The notes under the pieces were generated by a model. It made no database searches. It had not been told where the DNA came from and saw only the letters and a program-made list of their open reading frames with translations. A DNA stretch of 64,000 bases from Cinclus cinclus (Eukaryota; Chordata; Aves; Passeriformes; Cinclidae): the NCBI RefSeq assembly GCF_963662255.1, contig NC_085047.1:110667872-110731871 (forward strand), read 5' to 3'. A program made the translations under genes and the position numbers. This document shows, piece by piece, positions 39,101 to 51,900 of this stretch; the stretch's first letter is position 1, and every line of letters begins with the position of its first letter.

Positions 39101-41548
39101 GACCTTCTCTTTAATGGACAGTTCAGTTTCCAGAATTTCCTTATTTCCCTGTGAGCAATCTTTTCTGAGAAATACCACCCCTTTTAACTCAGCCATTACC
39201 ACCTACCGATAGTAGGGCTTTGGGGATTCTTTTTTAAGCTCTACCTTTGTTGCATTTAAACTCCATTGGTTTTAATAGCCGAGCCATTAAAAAGTCAGAG
39301 AGTGAAAGCTGTAAGGGTAATACACAGAATCTTGGCTATTAAAGGAGAGCGGTTTCTAAACACGAGAAGTATTGTCAGTGAGACACTGCCTGGGGCCCTG
39401 GCAACACTCCAGCCCACAGTGTAGGAGTTTTTTCAGGGTGGCAGTGGGGTGTGTGCAATTACATCCCTACCTGTGGTTCAGCTTAGCTCGTTGCTGTGGC
39501 TCAGTGCAGCTGCCTGGCGGTGCCAGGGCCAAGTGCCACGAGCAAGAGGTCACAGCCCACCATGATTAGGCAATCACCTGATGCCAGGGTGTAAAAAAGG
39601 CTTTTCAGCTCCTCTAGGGCCACATGCATGTGCTGGTCAGTACCTCCTGCGTCTCCTTTCTCCTGTCCTCTCTGCTCACAGGAGAGTTTCCCATATGGTG
39701 CCACAAAGGCTTTCTTATGAGAGAGTGATTAGGAGATGAGTCTCACCTGCTCTGATTAGATCTGGTTCAGCAAGGTTAAAGCAGCTGCTTTAAAGATTGT
39801 CTGGCAGACTGGGAAGGATCTGCTGTTTGTCTGTCTGGGCTGGCTTCAGACAATCCCCTCCCAGGAATCCAGCTGATTTGATAAGAATTCCCAAGAGTCA
39901 GGCCCTGTGTTCCCTGTTTCTGGGTGGGTTAGCCTTCATTCAACCCTCATCCAAACCAAGGGATGTTACGCTCAAAAAACCCCTGGCCAGAAATGCTGCT
40001 AGGGTTCTGCAGCTCTAAACTGAGACAAGGTTATAAAACTGGGGACTGGGGGCTCCAGAAGCCTGCCTGTTGTTCCTGTGCCAGATGTGTTGCTTTGTGA
40101 GACACCAGCTCAGCAAATGTATCCTGCAAGTGAAGACTGAGCTTCTCTGCACCTTGTAAATGATCAGCAGCATTTCTGAACGGGGGTCATGGTTAATGAC
40201 TTTCAGTGAGATTCTTGAAGGCCAATGATGAATAAAGACACCCCAGTTTAGGCTCCCAGGAGTCTACATAGTACTCCGAAAGCAAAATGCAGTAAAGATG
40301 AACATTTGTCTATAAAAATTTGGTAACTCAGTCTATAAAGAAAGCAGACAAATTCAACTGAGAATTGCAATTTCTAAAATAATTTCCTTCAATAAGTGTA
40401 TTACAGGTCATTTTATTGGGAGATGCTGTTTACACAGAAACAAAAGCATATAATTTCAAATTTTATACCAGGCTATTTAATTTCATAATGAGCAAAGGAA
40501 AAAAATTTGAAATATACATAAGAATTAGTTGTTTGTATCAATGTGAAATGGCAAAATACTAAACCCAATAAAAATCCCCTAAATAAACAGTTGCAGATGA
40601 AACTCTGTGCTTAAAAGTCAATTGCTTTTTGATGAGGCTGGAAAAAAAATGTTGTTTTTTTTCCTCCAGCCCAAGTACTGTCAAAAAGATATTCAAATAT
40701 ACATGCTGGCTGGCTGTTTGGGAGGAAGATTGCTACAAGCCTTGCTTATCTGGGTATTTGTGATGTATGCGTTATGACATCATCTCAAAATGTATTGCTG
40801 GCAGTAATGGAACTTGGTAGAAGGTATGGAAGTTGCTGTTTATATTGTTTACATTTTTCTGATTTATCCACTCTACTTGGGGATTCTTTTGTCTAGCAGC
40901 CTTGGTGGTGTTTTATGTGTGTGCTAGCATTGGAGATATAATGGTGAGCAACACTAATGGGCAGAGTGAGGCAAGTACCAGTAGTATTTACAATACTGGA
41001 CAACCTGCAGGTTATCTATTCACTATTAACCTGCCTAATATCCAAGTGCTAAATCAGAAGAGGGCAGTAAAGGAAAATTACATGGGAGACGTAACAATGG
41101 GGAAAATATTATTCCCTAAGGAAAAATAGCAGAGTGAGAAAAAAACCTCAAACACGTACGCCTGGCTTCATCCAGTCTAGGAGTGTTTACACTTCCCAGG
41201 ACTTGAAATTTAAAAGAATGCTTTAACCTCACCTCTCAACTCAGACGTAAGAAGGGGGTTTACAGCAAACAGAAGCTGATAACTACAACATAGAGAAAGA
41301 GGTGGGGAAGAAGAAAGGTGCATCAAATATAATAACTTCTTAATTCTGGGATGGGTAGAACTAGGTCCCCTGGAACTAAGGGTGGTAGAGTTTAAACCAG
41401 GGCAAGGAGATGTACATCTATGGACATCAGTCACTGTGTGAGTGCTCTTTCCCAAATATCTTGTGCCTTCCAGGAAAATGAATTAACAGCGCTGTGTTTC
41501 ATGGAATCAGTTTGAGATGTCATTGTTAACTTGGCTGGGCACTGTACT
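36191..41548. other. Intergenic sequence, nothing recognised beyond the C21 run
   Basis: Possible weak continuation of the old CR1 relic to about 36.6 kb, then unique-looking sequence. GC content rises somewhat at 39.3-40.1 kb without CpG enrichment. No gene recognised. Confidence 0.55.
38550..38570. repeat. Homopolymer C21
   Basis: Uninterrupted 21-base C run, then ATCCCC. On the minus strand it is poly-G and G-quadruplex capable. Homopolymers of this kind are error-prone in assemblies. Confidence 0.95.
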
Positions 41549-41553
41549 GTGTT

Positions 41554-42893
41554 TGTGTGGCCAGGTTTTGGAAGCAGGGGGGCTGCAGGGGTGGCTTCTC
41601 TGAGAAGCTTCTGGAAGCTTCCCCCATGTCAGGCAGAGCCAATCCCTGATGGCTCCAGTATGGACTCACTGCTGGCCAGGCCTGGGCCAGTTAGAAAAGG
41701 TGGTGACACCTCTGGGATAACAAATTTAAGAAAGAAAAAAAATTACAGGGCAGATGTAATTGTAGTCGGGGAAGAGCAGGGTGAGAATATGTGAGAGGAG
41801 CAGCCCTGCAGACACCAAGGTCAGTGCAGAGGGAGGGGCAGGAGCTGCTCCAGGGGCTGGAGCTGAGATTCCCCTGCAGCCCCTGGAGGGCACAGGGATG
41901 CAGAGATCCCCCTGCAGGGCACAGAGGGCACAGGGATGCAGAGATCCACCTGCAGGGCACAGAGGGCACAGGGATGCAGAGATCCACCTGCAGGGCACAG
42001 GGGGCACAGGGATGCAGAGATCCACCTGCAGGGCACAGGGGGCACAGGGATGCAGAGATCCACCTGCAGGGCACAGAGGGCACAGGGATGCAGAGATCCA
42101 CCTGCAGGGCACAGGGATGCAGAGATCCACCTGCAGGGCACAGGGGGCACAGGGATGCAGAGATCCACCTGCAGGGCACAGAGGGCACAGGGATGTAGAG
42201 ATCCACCTGCAGCCCATGGAGGTGACCCAAGATGGAGCACAGGGATGCTGAGAGGAGGCTGTGAACCCATGGGAGGCCTGTGCTGAGCAGGGTCCTGGCA
42301 GGGACCTGCAGCCCTGTGGAGAGAGGAGCCCACCCTGGAGCATTTCCTGGCAGGACTTGTGACCCTGTGGGGGACCCACATTGGAACAGGCTGTGCCTGA
42401 AGGACTGAGCCCATGGAAGAATAACCCACAGTGAAGCAATTTGTGGAGAACTGTTGCCTGTGAGCTGGACTCACATTGCAGAAGTCCATGGAGAACTGTC
42501 TGCCTTTGGGAGGGATCCCACGCTGGAGCAGGGGAAGGACTCCTCTCCCTGAGCAGTGGCAGGAACAACGTGTGATGGACTGACCATTACCCCCATTGCC
42601 CATCTCCTGTGCCCCTGGGGGGAGGGAGAGCTGAGAAAGAGGAAGGAGTGGGAAGTTGTTTTTACAACTTATTTTTACTCCTCATTATCCTGCTCTGATT
42701 TTGTTATTAATAAATTGAATTCATATCCCCAGGTTGAGTCTGTTTTGCCTGTGATGGTTTTTGGTGAGTGATTTCTCCCAGTCCTTAACTCATGAACCTT
42801 TCACTGTATTTTCTCTGCCTTTCCACCTGAGGAGGGGAGTGACAGAGTGGCTTTGGTGGATATCTGGCATCTAGCCAGGGTCAAACCACCACA
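41554..42893 (+). mobile_element. Solo LTR of an endogenous retrovirus (ERVL-like), 1340 bp
   Basis: A complete LTR: it starts TGTGTGGCC and ends CCACCACA (short inverted TG...CA ends), flanked by a perfect 5-bp duplication GTGTT at 41549-41553 and 42894-42898. A 5-bp duplication is typical of ERVL-class integration. Plus orientation is shown by the poly(A) signal AATAAA at 42709-42714, with about 180 bp of R/U5 after it. The sequence resembles a common bird LTR family that I know by text but whose library name I cannot confirm. No gag/pol/env lies next to it, so the internal part has been lost by LTR-LTR recombination. It carries an expanded minisatellite (see next). Confidence 0.92.
41886..42213. 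repeat. 38-bp minisatellite inside the solo LTR, ~9 copies
   Basis: The 38-bp unit has the core GGGCACAGGGATGCAGAGAT followed by CCACCTGCA. There are about nine copies, one shortened to 29 bp and the first slightly different (CCCCCTGCA). The copies are nearly identical, differing mainly at one A/G site, so expansion or homogenisation is recent. Open frames up to 280 codons across this tract are repeat artefacts on both strands. Confidence 0.95.
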
Positions 42894-43007
42894 GTGTTTT
42901 TGGTGCTGGAACCCAGGATCCTGAGGATTTTGAAACAAAGATGGGAATTGGGAAAGATAATGGGCAAAACATGGACTGAACAATGTTAGAGAGTACAATC
43001 ACAAAGA

Positions 43008-43397
43008 ATGACAGAATCACAGAATGACTAGGTTAGAAGAGACCTCCAAGATCACCGAGTCCAACCCATGCCCTAACACCTCAACTGAACCATGGCTCCA
43101 AGTGCCACATCCAGACTTTTTTAAAACACATCCAGGGATGGTGACTCCACCACTTTCTCAGGCAAAGAGATTATTATTCTTTACATAAAAAACTTTTTCC
43201 TAGTATCCAACCTATATTTCCCTTGATGCAGCTTAAGACTGTGTCCTCTTGTTCTGTCAGTTGTTGCCTGGAGAAAGAGACCAACCCCACCTGACTATAA
43301 ACACCTTTCAGGGAGTTGCAGAGAGTGATAAGGTCACCCCTGAGTCTCCTTTTCTCCAGGCTGAACAACCCCAGCTCCCTCAGATGTTCCTCACAGG
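43008..43397 (-). mobile_element. CR1 LINE fragment
   Basis: Starts with two copies of the 3' terminal motif (ATGACAGAATCACAGAATGA), then the CCAAGATCACCGAGTCCAAC and CCAGGGATGGTGACTCCACC blocks. On the minus strand the end of CR1 ORF2 is readable as [20 protein letters not shown]. It is 5'-truncated at about 43397, roughly 390 bp, only 110 bp right of the solo LTR. Confidence 0.93.
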
Positions 43398-44103
43398 GTT
43401 TGTGTTCCAAGCAATGATGTTATTTTGGTTTTTATGTGTGGGGAATTTTTTTTTTTTTGGGTGGGTTTGTTGACATACATGAAGGTTGTGTGATGAATGT
43501 GGATTTTAATGATAATTCTTAAATATATTGTTCACAGAGATGAGAGGTGGAAGGGGAGACACAGGGAGAACAACAGGGAGGCAGGAGAGTTGACCTCCCA
43601 CAGGTACCCTTGTGGTACAGTGATTTTATTACCTGATTTCACCTGGATAAGGGTGCAGAGAGCTGTACCCATCACCTACCAGTCCAAAGACACGAAGCTG
43701 ACATCTTTTTTCCCTAGGATATATGAAACTAAATCCTGTGAAAAATGATGTGCTTAAAGCACTGCGTATATTTCAATAGCAACTGATTCAAATTCTAACA
43801 CAGTTGGTAATTTATTTTGAAAAATTAAATTGCAATCTAGACAAGAGGCTTCTTTACTGAGTTGCAAATCATATTAAGAGATAATTTTTACAAAACTAAA
43901 ATGATAATCATGGCTACTATTACTATTGAAATTGCATTGCTGCATCATAAGCCCTCATAAATGCAGTGCTGTTTGGTTTATGATGACCTCCATGTAGTTC
44001 CCTGTACTCCTACTAAGAAGCATTTGAAACAGAAACAGAAAGATTTTAACTTTCTATAACCAAAGTTCCACTTTTAAACTCTGGAGTTTTTAAGAAATGC
44101 CAA

Positions 44104-44280
44104 GTTGGTTGTCTGGGTTTTTCTGGTTGGTTTTGTTTGGGTTTTTTGTTTGTTTTTAAATTTTTTTTGTTTTGTTTTTGTTTTCGTTTGGTGGTGGTGT
44201 TTGTTTTTTGGCAGTTTTTTGTTGGGGTTTTTTTTTGTGGGTTTTTTTTCCTTGTTTGGGTTTTTCTGTTTGTTCGTAGG
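44104..44280. repeat. G/T-rich low-complexity array (~175 bp)
   Basis: GTTTT/GGTTT-style run with few A or C bases on the plus strand, the mirror image of the A/C arrays in CASK intron 1. Apparent hydrophobic open frames (FVFVW...) are artefacts of composition. Confidence 0.85.
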
Positions 44281-46142
44281 GGATTTTTGTTTCCTTCATT
44301 ACTGTACTTCTTTCAGCAGCCTAGTGTTGTTCTGGCCCCTGTGCCTTGGGATTTGTCCAGAGGCCATCCTGGTAGGACACAGGACAGATGAATTTGTTCA
44401 TCAGAAGGGGGAAGGTTCTTCTCCACTGAGTCTCAGGCAGGACCTGAGCTTGGGTACTCAGGTTTGTGGATCTCAGGTTTCTCCTGAAAACAAACTTTTG
44501 TTGTAGAAATGGAGGCTTTATTCCGGTAACATCACATTCACATCTTGGCTGCTCTTGATGTTTGGGTCCTTAGTTTAATCTCTGAACCTCAGCACCAGGA
44601 GATCAAATTTACTTCTGTCTCTGAGTTACTAGACCCATGCTGGCCTGTTGCATGCCTAGTTTTATCTCTGGGAAGAAATTGAAGGTCCAAACATTTTCCA
44701 GCACAGCTTCCCTCCCCATGACACACGACCCACCCTGGAAGCACAGCAAGTACTGCAGTGTCAATAATTATTACTTTTGCAGTCATGCAAGTGTTAGATA
44801 ATGGAGCCAAATATTTCTGACCAGTTACTGACCACATGTAACAACAGGAGTGCAGGGTTAGGGAAAGAGCAAGATTCCACCTGACCCTGGACACTCCTGT
44901 TCTCATGAAACCAAGGATGCCAATATCACTGTATTTTCCCCTAAAATGGCTGGTGGCTCTGGGCCTGGAGCATACAGCAGCTTGTAAAGACATGGCTTTT
45001 GCTATCCCTGAATTATCTATTTACTGAGCATCACTGGAACACCACTGGAAGCATCCTGGCAGTTGGCACCTTTAGGTACCCTAATTGCTTTTAGGAGTTA
45101 TGGATTAACTTGTCTCCTTATTCTTTATACTTCATTACTAGATCACACTCCAGTGAGAGTCTGCAGTATGTCTCTCTAGGTTGGAAAAAACCTAATAGTC
45201 CTGTTTAAAGTCTAGGGAAAAACTCAGTTCACTGTATTTTTTTTTCTCCCTATGTAATTATTTATGCTGTAAGAAGTGACAATTACAGGCTGCCCCTGAG
45301 AACAGTTGCCCATATTCCCTTGCCCATATCACTGCCTGCAAAGGGCACCAATGATGAACCTGAATGTAAAGGACCCGTCAAAAACATTTTCACTAACGCA
45401 AAGTTACCCCAGACTTCTGCTGGAAATTTCACTTTTCTTCTCTGGCAAGAATTTCTTTCATGTATTATTAAATTGAATGTTATAAAACTTGTTTTGTGTG
45501 GTGCTGAATGTTGAAGTTTAAATACTAAGTGCAATCCAATTTTGTTTTGTAAGTTGCAGTTTACTGTTTGAAGACACGTTGCTGTAGCTCATCTGAATAA
45601 TGTTTTTTGTTCTTAAGAGAGCTAACAGCAGTGCTGTCCAAAGCACCAAATTAGGAAGCAGGAGAGCATGTAGGAGTTAATTTGTAAGCTTATGCTGGGG
45701 CACAAAACCAGCTCATCTGTTAGGAACACACAGATGAAAGACAAAACAGGTGGATCTAATAATCGTGTTCAACAGTAAAGTGTTTGGGGACTGTAATAGT
45801 TGGAAAATTACAGAAATCTCTCTAGGTCTCCATGAACCAAAGCTGCTGTGGAGAAAGAAAATATTTCCTAGTATATTCTGCAAAAAGGAAAGAATATTGT
45901 AATTATGATTAACAGATGAACTTTTAGAGGGAGCTAGTAGTTAGGTTAATTTTCATTTTTCAGATAATAATGATTTTTTTCTGTACTTAGTAGCTCAATA
46001 GAAACTAGTTGCAAAAATGTCAAAAAACATTCTTATGCCTTACTGAGGCAAATAAAGATAATTATATAATTGAGGCTCATTTGGCAAAGAATACTAACTG
46101 AGATAATTGTACCAGACTTTGATTGGCTTCAGTTACCACATT

Positions 46143-46342
46143 NNNNNNNNNNNNNNNNNNNNNNNNNNNNNNNNNNNNNNNNNNNNNNNNNNNNNNNNNN
46201 NNNNNNNNNNNNNNNNNNNNNNNNNNNNNNNNNNNNNNNNNNNNNNNNNNNNNNNNNNNNNNNNNNNNNNNNNNNNNNNNNNNNNNNNNNNNNNNNNNNN
46301 NNNNNNNNNNNNNNNNNNNNNNNNNNNNNNNNNNNNNNNNNN
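46143..46342. other. Assembly gap (200 N)
   Basis: Exactly 200 N bases, a conventional placeholder length, flanked on the right by T10. True length and content are unknown. Confidence 0.99.
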
Positions 46343-46792
46343 TTTTTTTTTTCTAAAGGACCTTCCAGTGACAATATCCTTAGGATCACAGCAGGAGCAG
46401 ATGACTGTGACATTGTGAGAGGGAAGAGGTTGAAGGCTGCTCAGTTCCTTGCCCTCTGAGCTCTCTTGGTCCTGCTCCCCCTGGAGTTTCTATTTTTATT
46501 TCTGCTTCTGGGACTGAGAAGAAAAACCAAGGGTTCTGTGTATTTTTTTGCAGTTGCACAATAACACTTCCAATAAGGTCCTCTTGTGGGCTGGATTTTT
46601 ATCTAAGATTTTGTGTCAGAGGCATTGTATATTATGTTATTTGCTATGTAATGACAGTATTTTTTACGTTTAATTGCTGTTTCAACTTCATGTTTTTCAG
46701 GAATCGGAAAGTACCAAAAGAAACAGAAAAAGGTGAAAAGGCCCTTATTTTTCCTGAGGTCAACAATCTAACTTTTATTTAAAATTTCATTG

Positions 46793-46830
46793 CATATATA
46801 TATATATATGTGTATTATGTATTACATATA

Positions 46831-46864
<34 letters not shown>

Positions 46865-46877
46865 GATATAGATATAT
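46793..46877. repeat. Compound (TA)n-(TC)n-(TA)n microsatellite
   Basis: (TA)7-8, an imperfect TGTATTA spacer, about eleven TC units, then (TA)n ending in GATATA repeats. Confidence 0.9.
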
Positions 46878-48204
46878 TCTCCTGTGTTCAGCTCAGGCAG
46901 CCTACATTTATTACTCAGACAGTGTCACCACAAAAATCTTTACAATTTTGCCTTTGAGAGAACATGAGATTACCATACTATTCCTTAGGTGTTTTCTTTC
47001 CTTAACTGAGGGAATGCTTTCCTTTTATTAATTACCTGGAAAAGCATTTATATAGATTTTAAATGTTGACAACTGTAATGTTTACAATGTCTGCCTATGA
47101 TTAATTGCGCTTTGGCAATGTGTATAGAATGGATACAAGCTATAGTCAATAATATTTTGCTCTTTGAGGCACGTTTCACAAAAATAATTGCTTTTTGTAT
47201 TTGTGTATTGGTCTAATGAAATGAACAATCTCAAAGCATAGGGCAAGGTCAAACAAAGCATTTTAAGCTGTGTCTGGGAGACACCATTGGGGAAAATAAT
47301 TTATGTTGCTTCAGTATCCTTGGATGAGAGAGGATCTGCCTGTACTTTACTCTCTTAATTCCATAGCCCTGCTCCCTTTCTCCACTGCCTCTTGTTGCTC
47401 CTTCTCCCCTGCTGACCTGTGTTATGTGGCTCTGTTGGGTGCAGTAAGTAAGATGATATTTGCATTTATTTAGATATGTACAAATTATAAATTGGTCAAA
47501 GGATGTTTTACCTACCATCACTTGGAAGTTTTAGTTCTGCTCCTGGTAGTTGTTCTCATATGACACAAGAGTATGGTTTAAAGGCATAATCTTTCTTCTT
47601 CTTTCTCTAGCACTGCATGTAATTCAATAAAGCTAGGAGTTTGTTTTATTTAGTGTCAAAAAGCGCTTTATTTTAAAATGAGTCTAACTTAAACTTTGAG
47701 GAGTCTCCAATGGCAACTCCCTGGAGCGGAAGCACATTTTGAAGAATGTTTGCAGAATATTGGGCCGGTAGCTGTGTGCCCTCAGCACTCAGAGATTAAA
47801 TGCCTACATGGCCTTTTGGTTGCTGTAGCATTATTGATGTGGAATATGGTGCAAAAACCTGTCAGAAATGTGCAGTGCAAAGGTTGCTGGAAAAACATCG
47901 CTTTCTTCTTGTGCGGCTTGTGTTTGCTTAGAGATGCTTTTGCAAGTATCTTTTAATGAGAAGGAAACACAACAATTAGATGAACCAGTTGTCTGTCAGG
48001 CTGGCAGTATGGACAGTCAAATATTAATATAATTTTGATACAGGCTATAAATGCCTGGCAACAGTGAGTTTAGATTGACAGCGTGCATTAATTTGCCTGC
48101 AGTCTTTTCTGTGCAAGCTCCTTTTACATCATATCTGAGATTGACACCATGTAACCTTTCTCCTGGTTTCAACAGTCAATATTCTCCTGTTAAAATCAAG
48201 AATT

Positions 48205-48245
48205 CCCCCCCCACAAAAAAAAAAAAAGGAAAAAAAAAAAAAGAA
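48205..48245. repeat. C-run and A-rich tract
   Basis: A C8 run, then A-rich sequence interrupted by GG and G. Low complexity only. Confidence 0.8.
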
Positions 48246-48851
48246 GCAGAAAAGAATGCATTGGAGTGCACAGGAATTTCTACCTGTCAAAAAGACTTCA
48301 TGCAAAGCATTTCATAGGCAGAAAAAAAATGAAAAAAATGTCACAAATCAGTCCCATCATCCTGACTGAAGCAGCCCGCTCATCACTGAGCTGTGGGAAG
48401 GGGGGAAGGAAAGGGGAACAGACCCCGTGAGCAGGCACTGCCACATGCTGCTTTGTTCTGCTTGCCTGTTTCCTGTACCCCAGGTGAAGAACTCCAGTTG
48501 AGGCCCTTGCTGGGTCTGCAGCCTGGTATGGTTTCCTTGGGAGGGCACGAGCATCAGGCACTGTGAGGTCTCTCCCTCCAAGATGCAAGCCACAAACCAC
48601 GGAGTGTTCTCCCTACCTTCCACAAAGCACCAGGAGCTGACGTTCTAGAATGAGTCCATGTTCAAGAATGCACTTTTCTAGTTGAGCTGCCAAATGAATA
48701 TGCTCTGGCCGATGCACCCTCCAGGTTCACACACAGAACACAAGTGATTATTTCAGGCAGGGAAAGAAAAAAAAAAGAAGGAGAAAAAGGAAAAACCATT
48801 AAAATGAAAAGTTAAAAAGAAGGCTGGCAGATACCTGGAACTGAATATACT

Positions 48852-48990
48852 TCAGGCTGGATGTTAGGAGAGGATGGCTGGTCACAAGAACAGGCTCCTC
48901 AGGGAAATAATCGTGGCACCAAGCCTGCTAGAGTGTCAGAGTACAAGGAGTATCTGGCCAACATCCTTAGTCATGAGGTTTAGTGGTTGT
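48852..48990 (+). mobile_element. CR1 LINE 3' fragment, plus orientation
   Basis: CTGGATGTTAGGAGAGGATG, then CAAGAACAGGCTCCTCAGGG and GGCACCAAGCCTGCTAGAGT line up with the CR1 segment reading ...ML..R.F..H...NRLP-REVV.APSL... just before the ORF2 stop. It is the only younger CR1 piece in plus orientation here and is rather diverged. Confidence 0.7.
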
Positions 48991-51900
48991 ACGAAATGGT
49001 GAGCTCCAGTGCAGAGCCAGTCATCCAGCACAGTCTGGTCCATTTTCTGAAAACAGAATTACCAGGGACTCTCTAGTTTCACCCATTTTTGTGAGACATG
49101 GATTAATGTATTGACAGAAGTGAGGAGAAGTCGCACCCTTATTCTCCTGAATGTGTTAATATTTATATTGTCATCCATTGTACCTTACTCTTTCCAATGC
49201 TGGAATTGCCACTTAAGACCTCTGCCAATTGTTTTGTTCTGTAGTTATTGTTTGTAACTATATATCTTCACATGAACTTGCAAACATATTGTTTGCCTTT
49301 GCCTTTCTTGAAATAAAACCTTTATAGGAATATTTACAGGGACGAAAGGTGCCATGAATATCAAAGCAAATTCCTGATTTTCAATCCAGACTTAACTCTT
49401 AGAAGTACACTTCAGCATTGTTCACCCAAGTCAAGCTAATATTTTAACTAGAATATCTTTGCTATGAAATATATTCATATCTTTGATGTGATAAAGATAC
49501 ATTTGTGAATCCCTGGATTGCTAGGCAATATATGAAGGTGACAGGAAATAAAGTACTGTTTGATGGAGGGAAATTAAAAAAAAACCCAAACAATGGAAGT
49601 GGCTTGGTTGTAGCTCTACTCATGTCACAAACAACGCTGGACTGACAAGGTTGGCTGCTGTTTTTAAAAAGGCAGAGGGCAAAACAGTTTTCATCTCTAC
49701 AAACAACCCCAATCAGCCTGGGCTTGTCTGGATCAGGTCACAGGAGGGAAATGCCCTTTCCTTTCTGAGAACTGAGAACCTCTGGGCAGTTAATGGACTG
49801 TACAGAGGAATTACGTGGTGGATGCTGCATTCTATTAAAAAATGAAATCCAAAAGACCTTTTTGCTCTGAATTGTACTGATGCTTTGCAAGTTATCTCCA
49901 TTAGCCAATTGGTGTCAAGAGATGTCCACTGCTGACAGCCACTGCCAGGAAGCTGACCGGATGGTAGAAACAAGCAAATTTGCCTTCTTACAATATGAAG
50001 ACAAAATAAGGGAGGCTCAGGAGCTGTGTGTTTGGTGAGATGTGAAAACACAAGTTTGCTGAAGCCAGAAGCTGTGTCGGCAATGAAATTAATTCATTTA
50101 ATCTCAAGTGTTCTGTTTTCTCAATTTCTGTGTCTGCTGTGACCTATCACTATACCAAATGAAGATGCTTGGTTGCACTTTCTTCTCCTCTGTCTGTCTG
50201 TCTGTCTGTCTTCTGCTCCACTGCTGCCACAGACCATTTCCAGAGACAGGAGGAGGGGGTTTTCACCAGGCTGGTCTGAGGAGTGTTGGACTGAACTCGT
50301 GTTTCACTGGACAGTGACAAGCAGTACTTGGGTGCTGAATGTGACTGAGATGTCCCAGGGGTAGGATTGGAGACTCTATTAATACCAGAGACACTGGATG
50401 CTGAACACCCCAGAACCAGGTGATATTTTGTCCTGTCTATAAGCAGGACATGCCTTGAGGCCAAGGAAACTGAAGGACTCTCCCCACATGCTTGTAAAGC
50501 AAGATCATATCTTGATCAGTTGCATTACATACCAAGTTTATAAGGCACTTTGGGAATTTACTATACAGAAAAAAAAGAAGTGGCAATTACAGGATAAAAA
50601 TTGAAATGATCAGGATTGATACACACTCAACTGTAAGAAATGCTTTCCTGAAGAGTGCAGTTAAGCAATTAACAAGCCTCCCACACCCTGTTATAAAGTG
50701 TATGTGCATTTTGGAATTTGAAGCAGGGCCTGTTTAAGCAGAAGACATTTAGCTCAGAACTGGCAGTACAGACAATTAGAACCTTAAAATACTGTCAGTG
50801 CCTGCTGACACTGACACTGAAACAGACACTCATCCCCTGGGCTGTGGGTCTAAGGGATTTGCTACCTGGTGGCTCCATCTCCCTCTTTCTAATGTGGCCA
50901 CTGTTCTTGCTTTGACTCACATGAGGACATCACAGCATACACCTTTCTCACGCTGAAAGTGAATACTTTTAGTGCTTCAATGTTAGTTTTAATTGTATTC
51001 CAGAAATAATAGTCATAATTATGCACAGTTTGTGTTGCAATAGCCCAAAAGAGGCTTTTGCCCTGGCTGGTCTTAGCTTTGTGCACAGTGTACCCAGTGA
51101 CCAACAGCTCCTGCTTAAAAAAGGAGCCAGCCAGGAGGAAAGAAACCTGGAGAACTGTGTCACTGTGTCCTTGTGTCACTGCCCAGTCGTGCTGGATGTC
51201 CACACTTAATTTTCTGAGGCTCTGGCTGGTGAGTCACTGTCACAGCCTTTTGGATTCAAAAAAATACCCTCCTTTCTCTCCTCCTAGTGAGGTTCTGCAT
51301 CTGACTTCTGTTGGGTTTCTTTTGTGTTTCTGGTCATGGAATGGCCACTGTCCCGTGTTGCAAATTCCTTTGACTTTGCCTAATTCATTCAACTTTTCAA
51401 CCCATTCCCTGATCTCTATTGTGATTATTTCTTCGAGTCACAAAGGGACATCTTCAGTCCTGAAGTGCAAGACTTGCAGGGGCCACACGACATGTGGCCT
51501 CCCAGGGGCAGTGAACATTGTTCCAGACTCCTGCCAGAGTTTTGATACCTTTCCTTAAAGACTTATTTCAAACCCTAATTCGACTTTGAAAATGTTGTTA
51601 AGGTGCACAGATTATTGAATAAAATTTTAAATAAGGAAAACCTGATTATGTTCTATAAATATTAATCTCAGAGTGTAATTGCTTTACCACTGTATTATAT
51701 TGCAATAAGCTTGCTGGTGTTGCAGCATTTTAAATAAGTGTTAGATGATTTAGTTTGTTCTTGTGCTCTGCATGGAAACAAACTTCAGTCTGAAACAAGA
51801 TTGCAATTTGCTGATTAGAGTAGTATCACCTCATCAAGTGATAGTGAGACTGTTTTTTTTCCCCCACTTTTTTCTTTTTATTTACTCTTACTAAATATTT

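Larger units (their letters stand above)
44281..48851. other. Intergenic sequence with gap and microsatellites
   Basis: No gene recognised. The segment at 44.3-44.5 kb has a denser, less AT-rich texture than its surroundings and may be an unassigned old repeat. Confidence 0.5.

Noticed and set aside
41691..42603. Overlapping open frames of 116-280 codons on both strands
   Set aside because: They run through the 38-bp LTR minisatellite; the repeats of CALQVDLCIPVP or GHRGHRDAEI follow from the DNA repeat and not from a protein gene.
44105..44506. Hydrophobic 133-codon frame resembling a membrane protein
   Set aside because: The apparent membrane segments are translated G/T low-complexity sequence.
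51058..51558. Plus-strand frame of 166 codons
   Set aside because: No domain, odd composition (Ser, Cys, Leu), no splice or promoter context.
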